A DNA stretch of 18,052 nucleotides, from the NCBI GenBank assembly GCA_014729615.1, contig WJJQ01000111.1, forward strand, positions 1 through 18,052, given 5' to 3'. This DNA comes from Candidatus Peregrinibacteria bacterium. GTDB lineage: Bacteria; Patescibacteriota; Gracilibacteria; UBA1369. Position 1 is the first letter of the stretch; every line of letters starts with the position of its first letter. The translations under genes were made by a program, and so were the position numbers. This document shows, one piece after another, positions 1 to 6,368 of this stretch. A model generated the notes under the pieces. The model did not search any database. It had not been told where the DNA came from and was given only the letters and a program-made list of their open reading frames with translations.

Positions 1-25
1 AATCCTTACGCTTATTTCGAAATAA
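1..25 (+). CDS. Possible C-terminal tail of methionine aminopeptidase (partial)
   Basis: In frame 2 the first bases read ILTLISK followed by TAA at 23-25. This matches the kind of ending seen in type I methionine aminopeptidases (a final strand of the form 'xILTxx'). The gene directly upstream of infA in this operon is very often map. Only seven codons are visible, and another frame stays open to about position 44, so the assignment rests mostly on gene order. Confidence 0.35.
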
Positions 26-58
26 GAAACTAAAAAGAGCTTAAGAAAGCCAAAATAT

Positions 59-376
59 ATGGCCAAAGAGGTAATAGAAATTATAGGGGAAGTTTTAGAA
101 TCACTCCCCAATGCGATGTTTAGAGTTAAATTGCTTGACGAAGCGTACAAGGACCACGAAATATTGGCTCACATATCGGGCAAAATGAGAATCAATCATA
201 TTCGAATTCTTCCCGGTGATAAAGTCACGATTGAACTGACACCGTACGATTTACAAAAAGGACGCATTATATTCAGACACAAACACGAACGTAAAAGACC
301 GCAAGAAGCTCCGAATCTGAATGAAATGCAACCGCTGACAGAACCGACAAATCCCGAAGAAACTGCATCTTCTTAA
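59..376 (+). CDS. infA: Translation initiation factor IF-1 with insertion and C-terminal tail
   Basis: IF-1 is the S1/OB-fold factor that binds the 30S A site during initiation. The core matches the family closely: [13 protein letters not shown] at 13-25, AHISGKMR at 37-44, [18 protein letters not shown] at 48-65 and KGRIIFR at 67-73. The usual length is about 72 residues and this protein has 105. About four extra residues lie in the loop before AHISGK (around 26-35), and a roughly 25-30 residue Pro/Glu/Thr-rich tail follows the basic stretch HKHERKRP. The gene is followed 10 nt later by rpmJ. No Shine-Dalgarno sequence is visible before the ATG. The identity is secure; the role of the tail is unknown. 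Confidence 0.96.
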   Translation: MAKEVIEIIGEVLESLPNAMFRVKLLDEAYKDHEILAHISGKMRINHIRILPGDKVTIELTPYDLQKGRIIFRHKHERKRPQEAPNLNEMQPLTEPTNPEETASS

Positions 377-386
377 AAAAATAACC

Positions 387-500
387 ATGAAAGTAAGATC
401 ATCTGTAAAAAAAATGTGTGACAAATGTCAAATTATCAGGCGTAAAGGCGTGGTACGTGTAACATGCAGTACAAAAAAACATAAGCAAAAACAAGGATAA
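387..500 (+). CDS. rpmJ: 50S ribosomal protein L36 (zinc-binding form)
   Basis: This 37-codon gene translates as [15 protein letters not shown]..., then [12 protein letters not shown] and a basic end, KKHKQKQG. It has the full L36 zinc ligand set: Cys11, Cys14, Cys27 and His32. Length and start (MKVRSSVKK) are typical of the family. It lies between infA and rpsM, its normal place in the alpha/spc operon. L36 is a small 23S rRNA-binding protein of the large subunit. Confidence 0.96.
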   Translation: MKVRSSVKKMCDKCQIIRRKGVVRVTCSTKKHKQKQG

Positions 501-519
501 TCATTAAATATTATTAATT

Positions 520-894
520 ATGGCCAGAATAGCCGGAGTAAATCTACCGAAAGAAAAAAGAGTTGAAGTTGGACTAACTGCCATTTATGGCATTGGAAGA
601 AGTCAAAGTAGCCAGATCCTTTCCAGCGCCAAAATCAATCCTGATACAAAAATTAAAGATCTAACCGAAGATCAATTAAACATTTTACGTGAAAAAATCG
701 AAAAAATGCTTGTTGAAGGTGACCTTAGAAGAAGAACGCAAATGGACGTAAAACGTCTGCAAGAAATCAACTCGTACAGAGGATTCAGACACAGAAGAGG
801 ATTGCCCGTACGTGGACAAAAAACCAAGAAAAACGCCCGAACCAGAAAAGGAAGAAAGAAAACCGTGGCGAATAAGAAAATAGCAACTAAATAA
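520..894 (+). CDS. rpsM: 30S ribosomal protein S13
   Basis: S13 lies in the head of the small subunit and contacts the P-site tRNA and the inter-subunit bridges. The start [26 protein letters not shown] is diagnostic, with the helix-two-turn-helix IYGIGRS around 23-29. The C-terminal part carries [16 protein letters not shown] and [11 protein letters not shown], which bind rRNA and tRNA. At 124 residues it has the usual length. The upstream spacer is 19 nt, A/T only near the ATG, without a Shine-Dalgarno sequence. Confidence 0.97.
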   Translation: MARIAGVNLPKEKRVEVGLTAIYGIGRSQSSQILSSAKINPDTKIKDLTEDQLNILREKIEKMLVEGDLRRRTQMDVKRLQEINSYRGFRHRRGLPVRGQKTKKNARTRKGRKKTVANKKIATK

Positions 895-910
895 TAATTA
901 ATAACTACCA

Positions 911-1306
911 ATGGCTGACGATAAGAAAAAATCAACCAGAAAAAAACCGAAAAAGAGATTGGTAACCGATGGAAAAGCTTATATTCAAGCATCTTTCAAT
1001 AATACAATCGTCACAATAACAGACGAAGCCGGCGAAGTTTTGGGTTGGAGCAGCGCGGGAGCAAACGGATTTAAAGGTCCGAAAAAAGCTACACCTTACG
1101 CCGCGCAAGTTGCGGCGGAAAAAGCGGTTGAAAACGCCAAAGTTTACGGAGTCGAAAGAGTACACGTCTTTATTAAAGGAGCCGGAACAGGACGAGAACA
1201 GTCAATCAGAGGACTTCAAAACGGCGGCATCCAGGTGGAATCACTTACAGATACAACCGCGATCCCTCATAACGGGTGTCGCGCTAAAAAAACCAGAAGA
1301 GTTTAA
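911..1306 (+). CDS. rpsK: 30S ribosomal protein S11
   Basis: S11 sits on the platform of the 30S subunit near the mRNA exit. The core contains AYIQASFNNTIVTITD at 23-38, GWSSAGANGFKG at 45-56, AAQVAAEKA around 64-72, VFIKGAGTGREQ and the C-terminal IPHNGCRAKKTRRV. At 131 residues it has the normal length; the first 20 residues are a Lys/Arg-rich lead-in. It starts 16 nt after rpsM and is followed 14 nt later by rpsD, so the genes are surely cotranscribed. Confidence 0.97.
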   Translation: MADDKKKSTRKKPKKRLVTDGKAYIQASFNNTIVTITDEAGEVLGWSSAGANGFKGPKKATPYAAQVAAEKAVENAKVYGVERVHVFIKGAGTGREQSIRGLQNGGIQVESLTDTTAIPHNGCRAKKTRRV

Positions 1307-1320
1307 TATTTAATAATAAT

Positions 1321-1929
1321 ATGGCTAGATACACAGGACCAAAATACAAACTATGTCGAAGAGAAGGAATCAATCTCTTCGGTAACGAAAAGTTCAACAA
1401 AGGAAAAAAAACATACGGACCGGGGCAACACGGACCTAAAAATGTTTTTGCCAAACCGAGCGAATATGCAAGACAATTAAGAGAAAAGCAGAAACTGAAA
1501 AGACTGTTCGGTGTATCTGAAAAGCAAATGCGTAACTATTATGACGAAGCATCCAAGAAAAAAGAAATTACAGGTAACGCGCTTTTAAAAATTCTGGAAG
1601 CAAGGCTGGACAATGTAATTTATAAATCGGGTCTTGCGAGCACCAGACCTCAGGCCAGACAAATAGTTAATCATGGCCATATTTCGGTCAATGGAGTACG
1701 AGTAAACATACCTTCATATCAAATCAAGGTCGGAGACAAATTTCAAGTTATTGAAAAAATAAAAAAATCTCCACTTTATTCGGAATTGGATAAACAAAAA
1801 TTCGCCCCTGCAAAGTGGTTAAAAGTTGACTTGAAAAATTGCAATGGCGAAGTTACCAGAGCCTTGGAAGTACAAGACTTGGAACAGGCTGTTCAAACCA
1901 GTTTGGTTGTTGAGTACTACTCTAAGTAA
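1321..1929 (+). CDS. rpsD: 30S ribosomal protein S4 (zinc-free type)
   Basis: S4 is a primary 16S rRNA binder that starts assembly of the 5' domain. Seen here are MARYTGPKYKLCRREG, KKTYGPGQHG around 29-38, ITGNALLKILEARLDNVIYKSG around 83-104, and the S4 RNA-binding domain with ASTRPQARQIVNHGHISVNG. Only one Cys (Cys12) is found in the N-terminal region, so the four-Cys zinc knuckle of some S4 proteins is absent. Its 202 residues are typical. It lies directly before rpoA, as in many bacteria where S4 also controls this operon; no S4 regulatory RNA was recognised here. Confidence 0.97.
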   Translation: MARYTGPKYKLCRREGINLFGNEKFNKGKKTYGPGQHGPKNVFAKPSEYARQLREKQKLKRLFGVSEKQMRNYYDEASKKKEITGNALLKILEARLDNVIYKSGLASTRPQARQIVNHGHISVNGVRVNIPSYQIKVGDKFQVIEKIKKSPLYSELDKQKFAPAKWLKVDLKNCNGEVTRALEVQDLEQAVQTSLVVEYYSK

Positions 1930-1958
1930 AAAATAAATAATACATAACCACGTCTCGA

Positions 1959-2933
1959 ATGCATCAGATTCAAGCCGAAATCGGCATTCCGAAAATTAAG
2001 ACAGAAAAAATCAGTGATACTCACTCAATTTTTACTGTCAGTCCGTTGCCCCCCGGGTATGGAACAACAGTCGGAAACAGCTTCAGAAGAATTTTACTTT
2101 CTTCATTGCCGGGAGCATGTGTTACAGGAGTTAAAATTAAGAATGTAAGTCATGAATATTCCAGTGTTAAAGGTGTAAAAGACAGTGTTCTTGATATCAC
2201 TTTAAATCTGAAAATGCTTAGACTTAAAAAGTCTAATTCAGAACCTTCGGTTCTTACATTATCTGTAAGTAAAGAAGGTGAAGTTAAGGCAAAAGACATT
2301 AAATGCCCCAGCGAAGTTGAAATTTTAAATCCGGAACTTTATATCACAACACTTGAAAAAGGAGCCAAGCTTGAAATGGAATTAATTGTAGAAAAAGGTG
2401 TTGGATACACTCCCGCTTCTTTGCGACAAAAAGAAACTACAGATGCTGAATTGATCATTTTGGATTCCGTTTACACACCCGTTAATAAAGTTAAATACGA
2501 AGTTCAGTCCGCACGTGTCGGTCAAATGACAAACCTCGACAAACTGTTACTTGAAATAATTACTGACGGATCAATCACTCCTGAAGACGCGCTAAAATTC
2601 GCATCCAACATTCTTCAATCATACTTCAACCTGTTTAACCAGGAAAATGCCATTGTCGAAGCGGATTTCATGAGCGACTTCAACAAGATCCAGGCCAAAG
2701 AGGAAGAAGAGGAAAGAAACAAACCGGTGCAAGAAAGCTACACTCCCATTGAAATACTTGGATTCTCTCCACGAACATTGAACGCGTTAATCAACGGTGG
2801 AATCGGATCAGTCGAACAATTGGAGAAATGCACCGAAAGTAAGTTGACTAATTTACGCGGATTTGGTAAAAAAGCGCTCACAGAAGTTAAAGAAGCTTTG
2901 GAAACCAAAAATAAAACTTTAGCTCAAGATTAA
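1959..2933 (+). CDS. rpoA: DNA-directed RNA polymerase subunit alpha
   Basis: The alpha subunit dimerises to scaffold beta and beta-prime. The N-terminal domain has the hallmark PLPPGYGTTVGNSFRRILLSS around 29-49 and later TNLDKLLLEIITDGSITPEDAL. A charged linker with an EEEEER run around 247-252 leads to the C-terminal domain. That domain keeps the DNA-contacting pattern of UP-element binding alphas: Arg272 (equivalent to E. coli R265) and Asn275 within SPRTLNAL, and LRGFGKKAL near 300. UP elements may therefore be used in this organism. At 324 residues it is a full-length protein. The start at 1959 is 29 nt after rpsD and has no Shine-Dalgarno sequence. Confidence 0.98.
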   Translation: MHQIQAEIGIPKIKTEKISDTHSIFTVSPLPPGYGTTVGNSFRRILLSSLPGACVTGVKIKNVSHEYSSVKGVKDSVLDITLNLKMLRLKKSNSEPSVLTLSVSKEGEVKAKDIKCPSEVEILNPELYITTLEKGAKLEMELIVEKGVGYTPASLRQKETTDAELIILDSVYTPVNKVKYEVQSARVGQMTNLDKLLLEIITDGSITPEDALKFASNILQSYFNLFNQENAIVEADFMSDFNKIQAKEEEEERNKPVQESYTPIEILGFSPRTLNALINGGIGSVEQLEKCTESKLTNLRGFGKKALTEVKEALETKNKTLAQD

Positions 2934-2956
2934 TCAAAGAATAAAAACAACAAACC

Positions 2957-3313
2957 ATGAGACATAACGTAAAAAAAACATCATTAAATCTGCCTGCGGG
3001 ACAAAGAAAACTGCAGTTAATGAATCTGGCGACAGATCTGATGTTACATGAAAAAATCAAGACAACGGAAACAAGAGCTAAAGCTATCAAACCGATTATA
3101 GACAGATTGATCAACAAAGCTAAAAACCCCAATAAGGTTATCGCAATCCGTGAAGTTTCTTCTTTCATTACGCAAAAAAAAGCATCAAAGAAACTTATCG
3201 ACGATATTGCGAAAAGATATGATAACAGAAACAGCGGATACACCAAAATGACCAAACTCGGATTCAGAAACGGTGACGCGGCTTCTCTAGTACAAATTGA
3301 ACTGACTAAATAA
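2957..3313 (+). CDS. rplQ: 50S ribosomal protein L17
   Basis: L17 lies near the peptide exit tunnel opening. The protein starts MRHNVKKTSLNLPAGQRKLQL, then NLATDLMLHEKIKTTETRAKAIKP around 23-46, and ends GFRNGDAASLVQIELTK, all characteristic of the family. The 118-residue length is normal for the short bacterial form. It follows rpoA as expected and is separated from rplM by only 6 nt, indicating tight coupling. Confidence 0.97.
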   Translation: MRHNVKKTSLNLPAGQRKLQLMNLATDLMLHEKIKTTETRAKAIKPIIDRLINKAKNPNKVIAIREVSSFITQKKASKKLIDDIAKRYDNRNSGYTKMTKLGFRNGDAASLVQIELTK

Positions 3314-3319
3314 TAAACG

Positions 3320-3748
3320 ATGAAAACATTCTCACCAAAAAAAGAAGCAATTGAAAGAAAATGGTACCTTGTGGACCTGAAAGGAAAAACATTGGGTCGC
3401 GCATCAACCGTAATTGCCAATTTATTAAGAGGAAAAGACAAACCCATTTTTTCCCCGCATGTGGATTGCGGTGACTTTGTGATTGTTATCAACGCAAAAG
3501 ACATTCACACCACTGGTAACAAAGTTGCAAAAAAAGAATATCACAGACATAGCGGATACCCCAGGGGACACAAAGTTACCACAATGGCCGAAGTTCTGGA
3601 AAAACACCCTGAACGCGTGGTTGAAAAGTCAATTGCGGGAATGATTCCGAACAACAAATTAAAGAAAGACATTTTAAAAAAATTAAAGGTTTTTGCTGAC
3701 GCCGATCACAAGCATGAAGCGCAAACACCTACTCCATTAGAAATATAA
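3320..3748 (+). CDS. rplM: 50S ribosomal protein L13
   Basis: L13 is an early-assembling large-subunit protein. Visible motifs are WYLVDLKGKTLGRASTVIANLLRGKD at 15-40, VDCGDFVIVINAKDI around 48-62, the GYPRGHK segment around 79-85 and the PERVVEKSIAGMIPNNKLKK region around 97-116. The 142 residues match the family. It pairs with rpsI downstream (13-nt gap), the standard L13-S9 pair, here fused to the end of the alpha operon. Confidence 0.97.
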   Translation: MKTFSPKKEAIERKWYLVDLKGKTLGRASTVIANLLRGKDKPIFSPHVDCGDFVIVINAKDIHTTGNKVAKKEYHRHSGYPRGHKVTTMAEVLEKHPERVVEKSIAGMIPNNKLKKDILKKLKVFADADHKHEAQTPTPLEI

Positions 3749-3761
3749 TTTTTAAATAAAT

Positions 3762-4199
3762 ATGCCAGCAAAAGCGACAACAGACACAAAACCTAAAGCA
3801 AGAAAAGCGGGAGAATACATTTATTCCGCCGGAAAAAGAAAATCTGCCGTAGCGAGAGTAAGAATCTACACTAACGGAAAAGGTGACATTATTGTAAACG
3901 ACAGACCCGCGGACAAATATTTCACGTTGCTGGCAAGCAAGGGACTTATTACATCACCTCTTAAGTTAACCGGTATGGCCAAGAAGGTAGACATCACCGC
4001 CAAAGTATCAGGCGGTGGGGTCAGCGCCCAGGCCGAAGCGTTAAGACATGGAATTTCACGCGGATTGCTTGAACTTAATCCTGAACTTCGCGCCACCCTT
4101 AAAAAAGCCGGCTTCATCACCAGAGACGCACGTATTAAAGAACGTAAAAAACCCGGTCTTAAACGAGCAAGACGCGCTCCACAGTTCAGCAAACGTTAA
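3762..4199 (+). CDS. rpsI: 30S ribosomal protein S9
   Basis: S9 sits in the 30S head, and its basic C-terminal tail reaches the P-site tRNA. Motifs: YSAGKRKSAVARVRIY around 21-36, SGGGVSAQAEALRHGISRGLL around 83-103 and the terminal KKPGLKRARRAPQFSKR, ending in the conserved Lys-Arg. The protein has 145 residues because about 15 extra Ala/Lys/Thr residues precede the conserved part. This is the last gene of the + strand operon. Its stop is only 2 nt from the stop of the convergent phosphatase gene, and no hairpin terminator is seen between them. Confidence 0.97.
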   Translation: MPAKATTDTKPKARKAGEYIYSAGKRKSAVARVRIYTNGKGDIIVNDRPADKYFTLLASKGLITSPLKLTGMAKKVDITAKVSGGGVSAQAEALRHGISRGLLELNPELRATLKKAGFITRDARIKERKKPGLKRARRAPQFSKR

Positions 4200-4201
4200 A
4201 A

Positions 4202-5554
4202 TTATTCTTCAGCGGGACCCACCACAACCACCGTCGAATTATCACGCGGTGCCGGCATTAAGAAATCTGCATATCCATCGTTAAAACTACATGTCTTAAC
4301 ACCTCCGATATTCATCAACTTTTGCGAAAGTTCAATATCTTTCCTTGCTTCTTCAACATTTTTACCGGCAACACAATTTATTAATTCTTCATTGCTAAGA
4401 TCATATCCATCAGAATACATAACTAACAATGCATCATCGGGTATAAATAAATTTGAAACAATTCTTCGCTTATTTTTGTCGTACATTTCCACCAATGAAT
4501 CATAAACTACATTTAAAGTACCTTCTTCCAACGCGCATTCCAGCGCTTCTCTGGCAGACATTTCATCAGCCACCATATAATGAAAAACCGCATTAATTAC
4601 TGTATTTTCAAAAAAAATTTTGCCATCACTTATCACTTTTAATCTGACATCACCGGAATGATTAAAATTTATATGATTTTTATCGATAAATTCGATCACT
4701 CCATGCACGGCATTACTTAAATTTGCTGACTGAATTGTTCCTCCGTTATAAAATTTCTGCAATTTCTTCCTATAAAAATAATTCAATGTTTCGAGTGCCT
4801 CAGCCGAACTAAAAATTGCCTCATTAAGACCACCTTTAGTATTGGCAAGCACTTTGGCGCCAGCCAAAGCGGCAAATTCAGAACTGACTCCATTGCTTAT
4901 TCCATCACAAATAACTAAACGCTTATTAGCTTCATTAAAAGCAAAAGAATCTTCATTATTAATTTTATCCCTTCCATCACCAAGAACACTCCATGTCGAG
5001 ATAGAAAATTTTCTACCGGACACCGACCCCCTTGCCTCCTTATTTCCCCCAATAACAGGCACAATACAAGCATTTTCCGCATTTGGTTTCATGGTCTCTC
5101 TATTTACCAAACGCAATGCCAATCCATTTTTTTTCCCATTAGCCTTAATTTCAACAGAATCATCAAAATAAATTTTGATGATTATATGATCAGAATCAAC
5201 TCCCTTAACACCATTGAAACAGTTGCGAAAATTATTTCTTCCTATTTCATAAGTCACATATTCTTCACTCGAATCTTCTAAGCCGAAAGAGTTTGGGAAA
5301 GGCAATAATACTTCATAATCATTGGGGAAAATAAACGAAAAGGAGCCATAACCTTCATTATTTACAAAATTATAAACAAGTCTTCCAAGCGCTTCGCCGG
5401 TTGTTGAAACCACACCTAAATCCGAATCAAGCAATTCATCACCCTGAATCTTTAATTTTTCGCCTTTGTTTAAAGTTTTAAAATTACTTCGCAACCCACT
5501 GTCCTCACAATCCTCAACTTCCCTTTCAAAACTAATTTGCTTATTTAATGACAT
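4202..5554 (-). CDS. PP2C-family protein phosphatase with N-terminal FHA-like domain
   Basis: The C-terminal half (about 185-446) carries the PP2C metal-binding signature in order: NNEDSF (Asp202), VICDGISNG (Asp217-Gly218), SGDVRLKVISDG (300-311), LLVMYSDG (Asp382) and RDNSTVVVV (Asp438). It should therefore be an active Mn/Mg-dependent Ser/Thr phosphatase. Residues 100-150 look like an FHA phosphothreonine-binding domain: YEIGR (102-106), a VDSDH segment (119-123) where canonical domains have S-R-x-H, and KKNG (141-144). The usual phosphate-contacting Ser is Asp here, so binding may differ. Residues 1-99 are unassigned. No signal peptide or membrane segment is seen. A strong extended -10 promoter lies just upstream (5579-5587). 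PP2C is well supported, FHA moderately. No partner kinase is in the window. Confidence 0.85.
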   Translation of the reverse strand: MSLNKQISFEREVEDCEDSGLRSNFKTLNKGEKLKIQGDELLDSDLGVVSTTGEALGRLVYNFVNNEGYGSFSFIFPNDYEVLLPFPNSFGLEDSSEEYVTYEIGRNNFRNCFNGVKGVDSDHIIIKIYFDDSVEIKANGKKNGLALRLVNRETMKPNAENACIVPVIGGNKEARGSVSGRKFSISTWSVLGDGRDKINNEDSFAFNEANKRLVICDGISNGVSSEFAALAGAKVLANTKGGLNEAIFSSAEALETLNYFYRKKLQKFYNGGTIQSANLSNAVHGVIEFIDKNHINFNHSGDVRLKVISDGKIFFENTVINAVFHYMVADEMSAREALECALEEGTLNVVYDSLVEMYDKNKRRIVSNLFIPDDALLVMYSDGYDLSNEELINCVAGKNVEEARKDIELSQKLMNIGGVKTCSFNDGYADFLMPAPRDNSTVVVVGPAEE

Positions 5555-5578
5555 CTTTTTTAAAATTACGCATATTAA

Positions 5579-5605
5579 ATTATATCATTTTTACATTTTT
5601 TCCAA
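5579..5605 (-). promoter_or_regulatory. Extended -10 promoter for the PP2C gene
   Basis: On the minus strand a perfect TGATATAAT (extended -10, 5579-5587) stands 15 nt downstream of TTGGAA (5600-5605). The predicted start site near 5572 gives a leader of about 18 nt. It overlaps the oppositely oriented trmD promoter candidate, so the two may interfere with each other. Confidence 0.5.
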
Positions 5606-5616
5606 TGTGTTATTAT
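5590..5616 (+). promoter_or_regulatory. Extended -10 promoter for trmD
   Basis: TTTACA (5590-5595) is followed after 15 nt by TATTAT (5611-5616), preceded by TGT to make an extended -10. The expected start site near 5623 gives a leader of about 17 nt. A further TATAAT at 5631-5636 lies only 3 nt before the ATG, too close for a conventional transcript that includes the start codon. Confidence 0.4.
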
Positions 5617-5639
5617 CAAATTCCAATTAATATAATGCA

Positions 5640-6296
5640 ATGAGATTCGATTTATTAACAATTTTCCCGGATATTTTCAAAAGTTATTTTAACGAAAGCA
5701 TCATTAAAAATGCTTTAAACAATGATAAAATAATAATAAAGGTTCACGACATACGAAAATTCAGCAAAGACAAGCACAAAAAAGTGGATGACGTGCCGTA
5801 TGGAGGAGGTCCGGGAATGATCATGACACCACAACCGATTTACGATTGTATTCAATATGTAAAAAAAAACAACAACGGTCCCGTCATATATATGAGTCCG
5901 GCGGGTGATATTTTGTCACAAAACAAAGCTCAAAGACTTTATAAAACTCTGAACGGTGCCGGGGGCGCCATTATTTTATGCGGAAGATATGAAGGAATCG
6001 ATCAAAGAATCATTGATTTATGCGTGGATAAACAAATATCAATTGGGAAATACGTTTTAACGGGAGGGGAACTGCCCGCGATGGTCTTAATTGATGTTTT
6101 AAGCCGCTTTATTCCGGGAGTTTTGGGAACACATGACTCTATTGCCGAGGAAAGCTTTTCAAAGGCTTTAAAAGGTAAAAAAGAATATCCTCATTACACA
6201 AGACCCGTAATGTTCAAAAGCAAAAAAGTACCCGATGTTCTTCAGTCGGGCCATCATGCCAAAATAAAAAAATGGCGTGAAGATAATCTCAGATAG
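5640..6296 (+). CDS. trmD: tRNA (guanine-N1)-methyltransferase TrmD
   Basis: TrmD methylates G37 of tRNAs with SAM and prevents +1 frameshifting. SPOUT-family motifs are clear: DDVPYGGGPGM (50-60), YMSPAGD, LCGRYEGIDQR (113-123), SIGKYVLTGGELPAM (134-148), SRFIPGVLG (155-163), EYPHYTRP (182-189) and a C-terminal VLQSGHHAKIKKWR. Arg156 corresponds to catalytic Arg154 of E. coli. The E. coli Asp169 position (EDSF) is Glu171 here (EESF), a conservative but notable change at the proposed general base. The protein is short (218 against about 250 residues) because the C-terminal domain is trimmed. It stands apart from rpsP, rimM and rplS, with its own promoter candidate. Confidence 0.96.
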   Translation: MRFDLLTIFPDIFKSYFNESIIKNALNNDKIIIKVHDIRKFSKDKHKKVDDVPYGGGPGMIMTPQPIYDCIQYVKKNNNGPVIYMSPAGDILSQNKAQRLYKTLNGAGGAIILCGRYEGIDQRIIDLCVDKQISIGKYVLTGGELPAMVLIDVLSRFIPGVLGTHDSIAEESFSKALKGKKEYPHYTRPVMFKSKKVPDVLQSGHHAKIKKWREDNLR

Positions 6297-6327
6297 TCAA
6301 AAAACTCTTAAAAAAAACATTTAAATA

Positions 6328-6336
6328 TGCTATTAT
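6328..6336 (+). promoter_or_regulatory. Candidate extended -10 promoter for the P-type ATPase gene
   Basis: TGC-TATTAT in the 72-nt gap after trmD has the same extended -10 form as the candidates at 5579-5616. No convincing -35 is seen. It predicts a leader of about 26 nt. The gap is extremely A/T rich, so chance matches are likely. Confidence 0.3.
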
Positions 6337-6368
6337 ATATGGATATTTGTAATTTTTGCATATTTTAA

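Noticed and set aside
2887..3504. 205-codon open frame on the - strand
   Set aside because: Antisense to rplQ and the start of rplM, both highly conserved. Low-complexity Phe/Ile/Leu-rich translation, so not a gene.
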